Origin: Methylobacterium oryzae
GTDB lineage: Bacteria > Pseudomonadota > Alphaproteobacteria > Rhizobiales > Beijerinckiaceae
NCBI RefSeq assembly: GCF_021398735.1
Contig: NZ_CP090349.1
Span: 1,122,501 to 1,186,500 of the forward strand
Direction of reading: 5' to 3'
Length of the DNA stretch: 64,000 bases
Below the pieces are notes generated by a model. It was not told where the DNA came from and searched no databases. It was given only the letters and a program-made list of their open reading frames with translations. Shown piece by piece: positions 8,835-17,709 of the stretch (the stretch's first letter is position 1; each line of letters starts with the position of its first letter). The translations under genes were made by a program, and so were the position numbers.

Positions 8835-9532
8835 AGCGATGCGCGCGCGGGGTGGCCGGGCTGCTGCTCGCCGGTCCTCTCTGCCTGTCGACGATGCAGG
8901 CGACCGCCGCGCCTGCCGGCAAGCCGGCGCCGGCCGCGCCTCCCCAGGCTTCGCCCGCGCAAGTCGCGCCTGCGCCGGCCGCGGCCGCCGCGACGGCGCC
9001 GCCGGGCCAAGCCGCCCCTCAGGCGGCGAGCCCTACGCCCGCCGCCGGCCCGACCCTCGAGCAGCCCTGCGGGACGCAGGCGGCCCGCTTCGAGAGCGCC
9101 AAGGGGTTCAAGATGGTGATCACGCGGGCCGGGCAGGTCCGCACGACGAACCCGCTCAGGCCGCTCACGCCCGAGGTGAACGAGGTTCTCCAGGTCGTGA
9201 TCGCCGGAAAGGTCGCCACGGCCTACGGGCCCGATTTCACCACGCTGCGGCGCGGCGGCGCCGCGTCGGGTGTCGAGGCGATGCTGGGCAGCCCGATCCA
9301 CTGGGAGCCGACGCTCCCGACCTTCCCCGACCCGATCGCGATCGTCAGCGAGGAGGGGACGCCCCTGGCGCAGCTGACCTTCCGCGCCTGCGAGGCGCCG
9401 CCCGCCGTCAAGGCGCCGAAGGTGCCGAAGGCCGAGGCCCGCAAGAAGGCGCCCCGCCAGGCGGCACCGAAGGCCGCGGCCCCGAAGACGCCTCCCGGCT
9501 TCTCCATGCCCCAGGGGGCGATCGCCGAGTAG
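8831..9532 (+). CDS. secreted Ala/Pro-rich hypothetical protein
   Basis: Encodes 233 residues. The N-terminus is a Sec signal peptide (basic MKRCARG, a hydrophobic core, cleavage likely near ATAAPA). Residues about 28-75 are a low-complexity Ala/Pro linker, then comes a folded domain of about 105 residues with two Cys (CGTQ, FRACEA) and a Lys/Ala/Pro-rich tail. It is probably periplasmic. It is coupled to the preceding small membrane gene by an ATGA overlap. No family recognised. Confidence 0.65.
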   Translation: MKRCARGVAGLLLAGPLCLSTMQATAAPAGKPAPAAPPQASPAQVAPAPAAAAATAPPGQAAPQAASPTPAAGPTLEQPCGTQAARFESAKGFKMVITRAGQVRTTNPLRPLTPEVNEVLQVVIAGKVATAYGPDFTTLRRGGAASGVEAMLGSPIHWEPTLPTFPDPIAIVSEEGTPLAQLTFRACEAPPAVKAPKVPKAEARKKAPRQAAPKAAAPKTPPGFSMPQGAIAE

Positions 9533-9535
9533 CGG

Positions 9536-9895
9536 CTACTTCTGCTTGGCGATGACCTTGTCCTTGATGCCGTCGTAGACGCTCTGCGGGATGATCTTCT
9601 TCGAGACGAGATCGTCCTTCCCGCGATACGGCCGTCCCTTGATGATCGCGGCCGCGCGCGCCGCGCCGATGCCGGGCAGCGCGTCGAGCTCCTCGGTGCT
9701 GGCGCTGTTGAGATCGATCAGCGCCCCCTTGGCGGCGTTCGGCGATCCGGCGACGGGCGCGCTCGGGGCGGCGGGCTTCGCGGGGGCCGTCGGTGCCGCG
9801 GTCGTCGGCGCCTGCGGCGCCTGCGCCAGGGCCGGGGTCGCGACGAGGCTCGACAGGAGGGCGAGGAGGGCGAGGGTCTTGGTGGAGGAAGCCAT
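9536..9895 (-). CDS. secreted helix-hairpin-helix (ComEA-like) protein
   Basis: Encodes 119 residues: a signal peptide (cleavage near ALAQA), an Ala/Pro/Thr linker, then a C-terminal HhH DNA-binding domain ([28 protein letters not shown]), the pattern of ComEA and related HhH proteins. In this family the domain binds double-stranded DNA in the periplasm during uptake; here there is no other competence gene nearby, so that role is only inferred. It is convergent with the gene before it (stop to stop 3 nt). Confidence 0.8.
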
Positions 9896-10120
9896 GGCGT
9901 TCTCCCGAGAGGCGCGGCCCGCACCGCGGTGCCGTCCGGCCAGATCTGCGCCGCTCCGCTTGAACCCGCCCTTAACGGTTGTGGTCCGGCACCCCTAGTC
10001 ACGGGCCGGCGCCGGAGCTATAAGCCCGGCCTCATCCGTATCCCGCGGTGTGCGTGGCGATCCTCGATCGAGGAGCCGCCCGCGCGCCGCTTTGTCCGCG
10101 GCGTCACGAAGGATCCTGCC

Positions 10121-10309
10121 ATGGCCGTTCCGAAGCGAAAGACCTCCCCCTCCCGCCGCGGCATGCGCCGCTCGGCCGACGCCCTCAAGGCGCCGACCTA
10201 CGTCGAGGACAAGGATTCCGGCGAGCTGCGCCGTCCGCACCACATCGACCTGAAGACCGGCATGTACCGCGGCCGTCAGGTCCTGAAGGTGAAGTCGGCC
10301 GAGGCCTGA
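10121..10309 (+). CDS. rpmF: 50S ribosomal protein L32
   Basis: Encodes 62 residues starting [18 protein letters not shown], the standard bL32 N-terminus, with the basic composition and length expected of the large-subunit protein. The second half lacks the CxxC...C zinc ligands (it has [16 protein letters not shown]), i.e. the zinc-free type usual in alphaproteobacteria. The ATG at 10121 has gaagga upstream. The gene is transcribed alone, divergent from the ComEA-like gene. Confidence 0.96.
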
Positions 10310-10320
10310 GCCTCGCGAGG

Positions 10321-10344
10321 GCGGCGCCTCAGGCGAGGCGCCGC
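10321..10344. terminator. bidirectional hairpin between convergent genes
   Basis: A perfect 10-bp GC stem (gcggcgcctc / gaggcgccgc) with a 4-nt loop lies just after rpmF and overlaps the end of the convergent hypothetical gene. There is no T-run on either side, so it is terminator-like but not a classical intrinsic terminator. Confidence 0.5.
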
Positions 10345-10643
10345 GCGGCCTCCGCGTAGCGCGCGGCGGCCATCCGGGTCCGTTCCAGGCGCGACGGCAG
10401 CAGCGTCGGATCGCCCGCCATCAGCAACTGCGCGATGAAGCCGGCGCGGGGTCTCCCCGCGGCCGCGCGTTCCGCTGTCAGGGGGGCGGGCGGCTCATCG
10501 GACCGGCCCCCGTCGATCAGGGCGAGCGCCTGGACCTCCGTCCGCGCCGTCTCGGGGGAGGTGTCCGCGTCCGGGACCGGCGCGCGCCGGGTGGAGCGGA
10601 CCTGTGTCGGGCCGAGACGGCTGACTGTTCCGATACGCACCAT
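10329..10643 (-). CDS. hypothetical protein upstream of the rpmF 3' end
   Basis: Encodes 104 residues. ATG 10643 is chosen over GTG 10649 because GGAG lies 9 nt before it. The protein is basic with a disordered Pro/Thr/Ala middle and a helical C-terminus (FIAQLLMAG...RYAEAARRLA). The conserved-looking C-terminal helix pair suggests a small cytosolic protein. I do not recognise a family. It follows phaR on the same strand at 93 nt. Confidence 0.55.
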   Translation of the reverse strand: MVRIGTVSRLGPTQVRSTRRAPVPDADTSPETARTEVQALALIDGGRSDEPPAPLTAERAAAGRPRAGFIAQLLMAGDPTLLPSRLERTRMAAARYAEAARRLA

Positions 10644-10736
10644 GCGCACATTCTCCGCACGTTTCCGTGCCCGTGTCGCAAAGGTGGGGCCGACGTTTAC
10701 CGATCGTCAACCCTTCGTCCGGTCGGTCCGGCCGAA

Positions 10737-11333
10737 TTACTTTTTCGCGAGCGCCTCCAGGCGCTGCTGCATCTCCAGCATCTGGCGCTTGAGATCGTCC
10801 AGCTCGCCGCCCCCGTAGGTCGCGGGCTGAGTCGCGGCCGGCGCGGTCGGCTGGGCTCCCGGCGCGGGCGGGGCGAAGCCCGTGAACATCTTCATGGCAT
10901 CGCCGAAGAAGTTCATGTTGGTGCGCACCTGCTGCTCGATGGCGTTCTGGAACGCCGCCGGGCCGAAGCTCTGGGCGAACTTCTCGCGCAGGCCGTCCTG
11001 GTCCTTGGCGAAGTTCGCCATCGAGAATTCGAGGAAGCTCGGCACCATCGTGCGCATGCTGTCGCCGTAGAAGCGGATCAGCTGGCGCAGGAACGCCACC
11101 GGGAGCAGGTTCTCGGCGCCGGCCTTGTTCTCCTGCTCGAAGATGATCTGCGTCAGGACCGAGCGGGTGATGTCGTCGCCCGTGCGCGCGTCGTAGACGA
11201 CGAAATCCTCGCCGTTCTGCACCATCGTGGCGAGGTCCTCCAGCGTCACGTACGTCGAGGTGCCGGTGTGATAGAGGCGCCGGTTGGCGTACTTCTTGAT
11301 GACGGTCTGGGTGGCCTTGACGGTATCCGCCAT
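10737..11333 (-). CDS. phaR: polyhydroxyalkanoate synthesis repressor PhaR
   Basis: Encodes 198 residues. The N-terminal PHB/PHA accumulation regulator domain is plain (IKKYANRRLYHTGTSTYVTL...DLATMV, about residues 11-70), followed by the PHB_acc region (LRQLIRFYGDSMRTMVPSFLEFSM) and a C-terminal Pro/Ala linker with a coiled coil (LKRQMLEMQQRLEAL). The ATG at 11333 has AAAGG upstream; the longer frame to 11420 has no site. PhaR binds phasin and PHA gene promoters and PHB granules, releasing DNA when polymer accumulates. It is divergent from phaA-phaB. Confidence 0.94.
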   Translation of the reverse strand: MADTVKATQTVIKKYANRRLYHTGTSTYVTLEDLATMVQNGEDFVVYDARTGDDITRSVLTQIIFEQENKAGAENLLPVAFLRQLIRFYGDSMRTMVPSFLEFSMANFAKDQDGLREKFAQSFGPAAFQNAIEQQVRTNMNFFGDAMKMFTGFAPPAPGAQPTAPAATQPATYGGGELDDLKRQMLEMQQRLEALAKK

Positions 11334-11658
11334 CGGGAACGGCCTTTCTGGACTCGGGACCGGGGGGCGTTGCAGACGCGCGGTGCTGTCTGACGGGGGC
11401 TGTCTTCGCGCCCGCAACACGATCCTTAAAGCCTTCCCCGGGCGCAGAAAACAGCAAACTGCAGCTGTTCAACGCAGAATAATGCAGAGCGGTCGGGGCG
11501 GTCGCGCCATTTCAGTCTCGCGGTCGCGTCATCGGCGCGTTTGGCGCGTTGATCCACAACCTTGACTTCGCCCACCTCAGGCCCTTCATCCCAGGGCCGG
11601 CACAGAGCGCGCCCCGGGACGTGGAAGGCGCGCCGGCTCGCGAGAGGAGAACGTTCAC
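11334..11658. promoter_or_regulatory. divergent phaR / phaA regulatory region with GCAG-rich segment
   Basis: This 325-nt gap must drive both phaR and phaAB. Between 11441 and 11490 the motif GCAG recurs four times (11444, 11461, 11474, 11484), partly as CTGC/GCAG palindromes, in a locally AT-richer patch. Alphaproteobacterial PhaR is known to bind TGC/GCA-rich sites, so this is a candidate operator; the assignment is inference. Confidence 0.4.
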
Positions 11659-12843
11659 ATGGCAGGCAGCGAAGAGATCGTCATCGTCGGGGCGGCGCGC
11701 ACGCCGGTCGGCTCGTTCGGCGGCGCCTTCGGGGCGGTGCCGGCCCACGAGCTCGGCGCGACGGCGATCAAGGCCGCCCTGGAGCGCGCCAAGGTCTCGC
11801 CCGACGAGGTGGACGAGGTGATCTTCGGCCAGGTCCTCACCGCGGGCGCCGGCCAGAACCCCGCCCGGCAGGCCGCCATCAAGGCCGGCATCCCCGAGAA
11901 GGCCACCGCCTGGGGCCTCAACCAGGTCTGCGGCTCGGGCCTGCGCACGGTCGCGATCGGCATGCAGCAGATCGCCAACGGCGACGCCAAGGTCATCGTG
12001 GCCGGCGGCCAGGAATCGATGTCGCTGTCGCCCCACGCGCAGTACCTGCGCGGCGGCCAGAAGATGGGCGACGTGAAGCTCGTCGACACCATGATCAAGG
12101 ACGGGCTCTGGGACGCCTTCAACGGCTACCACATGGGCCAGACCGCCGAGAACGTCGCCCAGGCCTTCCAGCTCACCCGCGAGCAGCAGGACCAGTTCGC
12201 GACCCGCTCGCAGAACAAGGCCGAGGCCGCCCGCAAGGAGGGCCGGTTCAAGGACGAGATCGTCCCCGTCACGGTGCCGGGCAAGAAGGGCGACACGGTC
12301 GTCGACACCGACGAGTACATCCGCGACGGCGCCACCCTGGAGGCGATGGGCAAGCTGAAGCCGGCCTTCACCAAGGACGGCACCGTCACGGCCGCCAACG
12401 CCTCGGGCCTCAACGACGGCGCCGCCGCCTTGGTGCTGATGTCGGCCTCGGAGGCCGAGCGCCGCGGCCTGACCCCGCTCGCCCGGATCAAGTCCTGGGC
12501 GACCGCGGGCGTCGACCCGAAGGTGATGGGCACCGGCCCGATCCCGGCCTCGCGCAAGGCCCTGGAGAAGGCCGGCTGGAAGCCGTCCGACCTCGACCTG
12601 ATCGAGGCCAACGAGGCCTTCGCGGCCCAGGCGCTGGCCGTGAACAAGGACATGGGCTGGGACGACGCGAAGGTGAACGTCAACGGCGGCGCCATCGCCA
12701 TCGGCCACCCGATCGGGGCCTCGGGCGCCCGCGTCCTCGTCACCCTGCTCCACGAGATGAAGCGCCGCGACGCCAAGAAGGGCCTCGCCACGCTCTGCAT
12801 CGGCGGCGGCATGGGCGTGGCGATGTGCGTCGAGCGGACCTGA
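11659..12843 (+). CDS. phaA: acetyl-CoA acetyltransferase (beta-ketothiolase)
   Basis: Encodes 394 residues, the usual thiolase length. Seen: the nucleophile Cys in NQVCGSGLR (about residue 90), the NEAFAAQ motif, the catalytic His in [16 protein letters not shown] and the second catalytic Cys in CIGGGMG. It condenses two acetyl-CoA to acetoacetyl-CoA, the first step of polyhydroxybutyrate synthesis, and also feeds the ethylmalonyl-CoA pathway in methylotrophs of this group. ggaga lies upstream of the ATG. phaB follows at 114 nt. Confidence 0.96.
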   Translation: MAGSEEIVIVGAARTPVGSFGGAFGAVPAHELGATAIKAALERAKVSPDEVDEVIFGQVLTAGAGQNPARQAAIKAGIPEKATAWGLNQVCGSGLRTVAIGMQQIANGDAKVIVAGGQESMSLSPHAQYLRGGQKMGDVKLVDTMIKDGLWDAFNGYHMGQTAENVAQAFQLTREQQDQFATRSQNKAEAARKEGRFKDEIVPVTVPGKKGDTVVDTDEYIRDGATLEAMGKLKPAFTKDGTVTAANASGLNDGAAALVLMSASEAERRGLTPLARIKSWATAGVDPKVMGTGPIPASRKALEKAGWKPSDLDLIEANEAFAAQALAVNKDMGWDDAKVNVNGGAIAIGHPIGASGARVLVTLLHEMKRRDAKKGLATLCIGGGMGVAMCVERT

Positions 12844-12957
12844 TCGGTCTGTCACGACAGTATCGGCCCACAACATAGACTTAAGGCCGAAGTCAGAAAA
12901 AATCGCGTGCGGACGCCATCCGCACGCGGCATCAAGTGATGCGAACAGGAGGAAACA

Positions 12958-13686
12958 ATGGCTCAAGGACGCGTCGCCCTCGTGACGGGCGGCACCCGCG
13001 GCATCGGCGCGGCGATCTCGAAGCGGCTCAAGGACAAGGGCTACAAGGTCGCCGCCAACTACGCCGGCAACGACGAGGCGGCCAACGCCTTCAAGGCCGA
13101 GACCGGCATCCCCGTCTTCAAGTTCGACGTGGGCGATCTCGCGAGCTGCGAGGCCGGCATCAAAGCGATCGAGGCCGAGCTCGGCCCGGTGGACATCCTG
13201 GTGAACAACGCCGGCATCACCCGGGACGGTGCCTTCCACAAGATGACGTTCGAGAAGTGGCAGGCGGTCATCAAGACCAACCTCGACTCGATGTTCACCT
13301 GCACCCGTCCGCTGATCGAGGGCATGCGCAGCCGCAACTTCGGCCGCATCATCATCATCTCGTCGATTAACGGCCAGAAGGGCCAGGCCGGGCAGACCAA
13401 CTACTCGGCCGCCAAGGCCGGTGTGATCGGCTTCGCCAAGGCGCTCGCGCAGGAGAGCGCCTCGAAGGGCATCACGGTCAACGTGGTGGCGCCGGGCTAC
13501 ATCGCCACCGAGATGGTGATGGCGGTGGCGGAGGATATCCGCAACAAGATCATCTCCACGATCCCGACCGGCCGCCTCGGCGAGGCCGACGAGATCGCCC
13601 ACGCGGTCGAGTATCTGGCGAGCGACGAGGCCGGCTTCGTGAACGGCTCGACGCTGACCATCAACGGCGGCCAGCACTTCGTCTGA
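12958..13686 (+). CDS. phaB: acetoacetyl-CoA reductase
   Basis: Encodes 242 residues of the SDR family. Seen: the TGGTRGIG nucleotide loop (residues 10-17), NNAGIT, the catalytic Ser in IIISSINGQKGQ, YSAAK (Tyr and Lys) and a C-terminal NGGQHFV typical of PhaB/FabG-like reductases. The INGQKGQAGQTNY stretch is characteristic of PhaB. It reduces acetoacetyl-CoA to (R)-3-hydroxybutyryl-CoA with NADPH. An ideal aggagg site precedes the ATG. It forms one unit with phaA; the PHA synthase is not in this window. Confidence 0.95.
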   Translation: MAQGRVALVTGGTRGIGAAISKRLKDKGYKVAANYAGNDEAANAFKAETGIPVFKFDVGDLASCEAGIKAIEAELGPVDILVNNAGITRDGAFHKMTFEKWQAVIKTNLDSMFTCTRPLIEGMRSRNFGRIIIISSINGQKGQAGQTNYSAAKAGVIGFAKALAQESASKGITVNVVAPGYIATEMVMAVAEDIRNKIISTIPTGRLGEADEIAHAVEYLASDEAGFVNGSTLTINGGQHFV

Positions 13687-13691
13687 TCGCC

Positions 13692-13723
13692 GCGGGCGCG
13701 CCGGTTCGACCCGGCGCGCCCGC
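13692..13723 (+). terminator. hairpin after phaB
   Basis: A perfect 13-bp GC-rich stem (gcgggcgcgccgg / ccggcgcgcccgc) with a 6-nt loop starts 5 nt after the phaB stop. There is no T-run, but the stem is strong and its position is right for the end of the phaAB transcript. Confidence 0.7.
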
Positions 13724-14114
13724 CCTGTGGGCGAGCCGCCCCACCGCGCCGGACGCGCAACTCTCCGTCCGGTGAGCGTTCCTTCCGACACTCCGCGCGG
13801 CCGAGCCCGACGACGGCGCTCCCCGCGCCGGCCCCACCTGCCGGCGACCGTCCCGGGCCGCGCCGGTTCGGCCCACGCGCCGCGCGCGCCGCCGGCCGTG
13901 GTCGCGGGCCCGGACCATCCGACCCATCAAGCGTGACGAAAGTCCTTCCCCGCGTGCGGAATCGCGCGTCGGGCGGGATAACGGGCATTGCGGGCAGCGA
14001 TCGAGCCGCCGGCCCGCGTGTTCTGAGACACGAACAATTCGAACGGCCTCGTATAGACCTCCTTCCATCGGCTCACGGATGGTCCTGCCGATAGAAATCG
14101 AGGTCCTGAGGATC
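13724..14114. other. intergenic, no gene supported
   Basis: About 390 nt of mostly GC-rich sequence turning AT-richer after 14020 (promoter-like character for the next gene). Short open frames here are rich in Arg/Pro/Ala and look like chance frames. I see no RNA gene or repeat. Confidence 0.5.
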
Positions 14115-14591
14115 ATGAACAACTGGTTTCACGGTAAATTCGGCGTTCAGTTTATCGGCGCGAGCCAGAATTGTTCTTCCCGCACGACCGCGATCCGTGA
14201 CGACCGCTCCGGGCTGCCCGCAATCGCGAAGCTCGGGCTCGCGGCGGCCTGTGCCCTGGGGCTGGCGGCCTGCGTCACCCCGCAGGAGCGCCACGCGCTG
14301 GATCAGAACCAGTGCTACGCTTTCGGCTTCGAGCCCGGCACCGACGGCTTCGCCGAGTGCATGATGGGGCTCCACCAGCAGCGCGCCGTCGCCCAGTCCA
14401 ACAGCAACCTGTACTGGCAGGCGCAGCTCGCCGAGCAGAACCGCCGCCGCGAGGCCCAGCAGGACCTCTACAAGGTCATGAGCCTGCAGCGCACCGGCGA
14501 CGCGCGGTTCCCCGTCTGCGGCGCCTCCTCGGACGGCGGCATGGATCGCCGGACCATGACTTGGTACGGCCCGAACTGCCGCGCCCGCTGA
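14115..14591 (+). CDS. putative lipoprotein, unknown function
   Basis: Encodes 158 residues from ATG 14115 (gagga 4-5 nt upstream; the ATG at 14079 has no site). After an unusually long N-terminal stretch of about 40 residues comes a hydrophobic segment ending in a lipobox-like LAACVTP. The mature part contains paired Cys (NQCYAFGFEPG, FAECMM), a Gln/Asn/Arg-rich helix and a C-terminal FPVCGASS...GPNCRA, suggesting disulphides in the periplasm. A start nearer the hydrophobic segment is possible. No family recognised. Confidence 0.6.
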   Translation: MNNWFHGKFGVQFIGASQNCSSRTTAIRDDRSGLPAIAKLGLAAACALGLAACVTPQERHALDQNQCYAFGFEPGTDGFAECMMGLHQQRAVAQSNSNLYWQAQLAEQNRRREAQQDLYKVMSLQRTGDARFPVCGASSDGGMDRRTMTWYGPNCRAR

Positions 14592-14612
14592 TCCGGATCG
14601 AGGGAGGTTCCC

Positions 14613-14852
14613 ATGTCCGACATGACGACGCGCGGCCCGCGCAACCCGAGCCAGATCATCTTCGTGACGGTGGCCCTGATCGGCATCGCCGTCGGGTTCG
14701 CGACCGCCAGCCTCGTGTGGTTCACGCTGGCCGTTCTCGGCTCCGCCGCGCTGACCTGCGCGGGGTACGGCCTGATCCGGCGGCGGCTCGGCTGGAAGCC
14801 GCTGAACGGCGAGTACCTGTCCAACCTCCTCTACGTGCTGAGCCCGTACTAG
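14613..14852 (+). CDS. small two-helix membrane protein
   Basis: Encodes 79 residues with two hydrophobic helices (about residues 14-34 and 37-56) joined by a short turn, a basic RRRLGW linker and a C-terminal SNLLYVLSPY. A good gggagg site is present. It is 21 nt downstream of the putative lipoprotein and probably co-transcribed with it. Function unknown. Confidence 0.6.
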   Translation: MSDMTTRGPRNPSQIIFVTVALIGIAVGFATASLVWFTLAVLGSAALTCAGYGLIRRRLGWKPLNGEYLSNLLYVLSPY

Positions 14853-14973
14853 ACGGACACCACGCATGCCCCCGCGGTCGCGCCGCGGGGCTCATCGGCG
14901 GGCGGCGCAGGTCCACGAAGACCTGGCCGCGCCGCGCACCCATCCCCCAGACCGCGCCGCCTCCGAGGCCACC

Positions 14974-15063
14974 ATGACGCTCGCCCTCATCATCACCGGC
15001 TTCCTGATCGTGAACTTCGTGATGGCCGGCCTCTTCTCCCTCGTGGCCCTCTGGGCCGACTGA
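14974..15063 (+). CDS. possible 29-residue membrane miniprotein
   Basis: ATG 14974 opens a 29-residue frame that is almost wholly hydrophobic (MTLALIITGFLIVNFV...), ending ALWAD. The longer frame beginning at 14866 has an N-terminus that looks non-coding. The ribosome binding site is weak (gagg about 9 nt upstream). The even hydrophobic pattern makes it worth listing, but it may be chance. Confidence 0.35.
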   Translation: MTLALIITGFLIVNFVMAGLFSLVALWAD

Positions 15064-15072
15064 GCGGCGGCG

Positions 15073-16299
15073 CTAAGGAGCGCCGACGCAGTTGGCGTAG
15101 AAGGTCGTGGTCGCGGGCCAGTCGGAGAAGACCCCCAGCACGCCCACCTGACCGTGCAGGACGTCGAGCAGCCGCAGGATGTCGCCGTCGCCGGTGACCA
15201 CCGGCTTGATCGACTGGTAATAGTACCCGCCGCCGCCCTTCAGGGGGCCCGAGCGCTCCAGCGACCACGCGATCAGCCCCAGCCCGGCCGCCTTGGCCTC
15301 CCGGGCGTAGGTCGAGGGCTCGATCGTCCCGTCCGGGCCGGGCCGGACCAGCATCCACAGCGGCGGCGCCAGGATCTTCACGCCCTTCCGGGCGAGCTCG
15401 GCCATGCCGGGCTGCCACGTGGCGGGCTTCTCCGGGTCGAAGCCCTTCGCGGTCTCGTCCCGGTCGTCGAGGAAGATCGCCTGGCGGCCGAATTCCGGAT
15501 CCTTCTCCAACCAGTAGAGGATGTCGCGGAGCTGGAAGCTCTGCGGGTAGACGTCGGAGGCCGGGATCCCGGCCTCCCGGTACTCTTCGACCAGCTGCTG
15601 GGCGTACATGTCCTGCGTGTAGGTGCCCTGGAACGGCATCGGGACCTGGGGCGCCTTCAGCTCGGGGGTGAATTTCCGCCCCATCCCCTTCACCAGCGCG
15701 ATGTACTCCTTGTGCGACATCAGCGTGCCGGTGCCGGCGTAGAGGTCGGTGCGCCAGCGCGGCGTGGCGTTCATGTAGGCCGCCACCGTGGTGGCGTCCG
15801 GGTCGGACGCGTCCATCTTCCCGTTCAGCGACTTGAATTCGTCCAGCGTCAGGTCGCTGGTGCAGCACTTGGCCGAGGCCTTCCGCCCGTTGGCCGGGTC
15901 GGCCGGCGTGAAGCCCTGCGTGCACTTCGCCGCGAGCTCGGGCCGGGCGAGGATGTCGGTGGTCGTGTGCAGGTCGCACTGGCTGTGGCGGCAGACGAGC
16001 TGGCGGTCCTTGGTGAAGGCCACGTCGCACTCGATGATCCCGGCGCCCATCCGGTACGCGGCGAGCAGGCCCTCCCGGGTGTGTTCGGGAAACATCAGCG
16101 GCGCGCCGCGGTGCGAGATCGAGAAGGTCCGGGGCGTGTAGGTCCGGTCGACGCCGCAGGCGGCGAGCCTGTCCTTGAGCGGGCCGGGCTTCAGCTGGTC
16201 GACGAGATAGAAGGGCCGGGGGCCGAGCTGGGCGGCCTCGCCGGCGAGCGCGGCGCCCGCTCCCAGAAGCAGCCCCAGCCCCAACATGATCGCACGCAT
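15073..16299 (-). CDS. glycerophosphodiester phosphodiesterase, secreted
   Basis: Encodes 408 residues: a signal peptide (cleavage near ALAGEA) and a GDPD TIM barrel. Seen: [13 protein letters not shown] (catalytic His and Glu), [11 protein letters not shown] (metal ligands) and [13 protein letters not shown] with the second His. The region [11 protein letters not shown] gives the later Glu/Lys. It hydrolyses glycerophosphodiesters to glycerol-3-phosphate plus alcohol, probably in the periplasm as in GlpQ. It is longer than GlpQ by an insert with several Cys (AKCTQ, AKCCTSD). GGGAGG precedes the start. Confidence 0.88.
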   Translation of the reverse strand: MRAIMLGLGLLLGAGAALAGEAAQLGPRPFYLVDQLKPGPLKDRLAACGVDRTYTPRTFSISHRGAPLMFPEHTREGLLAAYRMGAGIIECDVAFTKDRQLVCRHSQCDLHTTTDILARPELAAKCTQGFTPADPANGRKASAKCCTSDLTLDEFKSLNGKMDASDPDATTVAAYMNATPRWRTDLYAGTGTLMSHKEYIALVKGMGRKFTPELKAPQVPMPFQGTYTQDMYAQQLVEEYREAGIPASDVYPQSFQLRDILYWLEKDPEFGRQAIFLDDRDETAKGFDPEKPATWQPGMAELARKGVKILAPPLWMLVRPGPDGTIEPSTYAREAKAAGLGLIAWSLERSGPLKGGGGYYYQSIKPVVTGDGDILRLLDVLHGQVGVLGVFSDWPATTTFYANCVGAP

Positions 16300-16394
16300 C
16301 GCGAACCTCCCGTTTCAGGCCGCCGGTAGAGGGGGACGGTGACAGGGGCGTGACCCCGCACGCCCCGGCGCGCCGCCGCCATGATAGCGGCGGA

Positions 16395-16823
16395 TCATCC
16401 GCGCGGCGTCGGCCGCCAATCGGGCGGCGCCATCTCGAAGCCGGCGAAGTCGAAGCCCGGCGAGACCGTGCAGCCGACGAGCGTCCAGGCGCCCAGGCTG
16501 GTGGCGGTCTGCCAGTGGCCGGCCGGCACGACGCATTGCGGGCGCTGCCCGGCGGCGAGGTTCGGCCCGAGATGCCGGGCCTCGGCGTCGTGCCCGTTGG
16601 GGCTCGTGGTGATCACCAGCGGCGCGCCGGCGTGCCAGTGCCAGATCTCGGTGGCGTCGACCCGGTGCCACGCCGAGACCTCGCCGAGATCGAGCAGGAA
16701 GTAGATCGCGGTGCCGACCGAACGGCCGTCGACGGTCCGTGGATCGCGGAACGTCTCGCGGTAATGGCCGCCCTCCGGATGGGGCTTCAACCCCAGAGTC
16801 GCGATCACCTCGGCTGCCGTCAT
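16395..16823 (-). CDS. cupin-fold protein (DUF985 family)
   Basis: Encodes 142 residues. PHPEGGHYRETF near the N-terminus, AIYFLL..G..SAWHRVDATEIWHWH and GHWQTA are the conserved stretches of DUF985 cupins. The His-rich WHRV...WHWH pattern is a metal-binding cupin core. ATG 16823 is preferred to 16883 because GGGAG lies directly upstream and the extra residues do not match the family. Biochemical role unknown. It is divergent from the RNase D-like gene. Confidence 0.82.
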   Translation of the reverse strand: MTAAEVIATLGLKPHPEGGHYRETFRDPRTVDGRSVGTAIYFLLDLGEVSAWHRVDATEIWHWHAGAPLVITTSPNGHDAEARHLGPNLAAGQRPQCVVPAGHWQTATSLGAWTLVGCTVSPGFDFAGFEMAPPDWRPTPRG

Positions 16824-16921
16824 GTCCAGCTCCCTGTCGGTCCCGGCCGCGCGGATCGTCCGCGGCTTGCCGGCACTTGGCACCGATGCTACCGGCCGAA
16901 AACCCGCAAGGTCCGAGAACG

Positions 16922-17545
16922 ATGCCGAGCCCGACCGTACGTCTCCACCGCGGCGACCTGCCCGCCACCTACGACGCGGGGCGGGCGGTGGCCATCGACA
17001 CCGAGACGCTCGGTCTCAACCCGCATCGGGACCGCCTCTGCGTGGTGCAGCTCTCCACCGGCGACGGCACGGCCGACGTGGTGCAGATCCCGCAGGACGG
17101 GCCGGAGCCGGTCGTGCTCAAGCGGGTCCTGGCCGATCCCGGCATCCTGAAGATCTTCCACTTCGCGCGGTTCGACGTGGCGGTCCTGTACAGGGCCCTC
17201 GGCGTGATGCCGAGCCCGGTCTACTGCACCAAGATCGCCTCGAAGCTCGCGCGCACCTACACGGATCGCCACGGGCTGAAGGACGTGGTCCGCGAGCTGG
17301 TCGGCGTCGACCTGTCGAAGCAGCAGCAATCCTCGGACTGGGGCGCCGAGACCCTGTCGCAGGCCCAGCTCGACTACGCGGCCTCGGACGTCCTCCACCT
17401 CCACGCGGCCCGGGAGCGGCTCGACGCGATGCTGGCCCGGGAGGGTCGTACCGACCTCGCGTCCGCCTGCTTCGGCTTCCTGCCGACGCGGGCGCGCCTC
17501 GACCTCGACGGCTGGCCCGAGACCGACATCTTCGCGCACACCTGA
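16922..17545 (+). CDS. ribonuclease D-like 3'-5' exonuclease
   Basis: Encodes 207 residues, a single DEDDy exonuclease domain without the HRDC domains of full-length RNase D. Seen: AIDTETLGL (ExoI, Asp and Glu), ILKIFHFARFDVAVL (ExoII) and QLDYAASDVLHL (ExoIII, Tyr and Asp). It is the short form common in alphaproteobacteria, acting on RNA 3' ends in the cytosol. ATG 16922 is chosen because the family starts here and the longer frame overlaps the divergent cupin gene. Confidence 0.88.
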   Translation: MPSPTVRLHRGDLPATYDAGRAVAIDTETLGLNPHRDRLCVVQLSTGDGTADVVQIPQDGPEPVVLKRVLADPGILKIFHFARFDVAVLYRALGVMPSPVYCTKIASKLARTYTDRHGLKDVVRELVGVDLSKQQQSSDWGAETLSQAQLDYAASDVLHLHAARERLDAMLAREGRTDLASACFGFLPTRARLDLDGWPETDIFAHT

Positions 17546-17656
17546 TCGTCCGGCGGGGCCTGCACACTTCCTGTGCGGAGTGAGACTTTCCTGTCACCGC
17601 ACCGCGATAAGTCGCTGGTAGGTTGTGGCTGCCTGGGCTTCCGAGTCCCGGCCAGG

Positions 17657-17699
17657 CCCTCCTCGCCGGTCGCCCACCCGATCAGGCCGGCGAGGAGGG
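17657..17699 (-). terminator. hairpin downstream of the VOC gene
   Basis: A perfect 13-bp stem (ccctcctcgccgg / ccggcgaggaggg) with a 17-nt loop, starting 11 nt past the VOC stop on the minus strand. It has no T-run. It also lies downstream of the convergent RNase D-like gene and could serve both. Confidence 0.6.
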
Positions 17700-17709
17700 T
17701 CCGTCGCCC

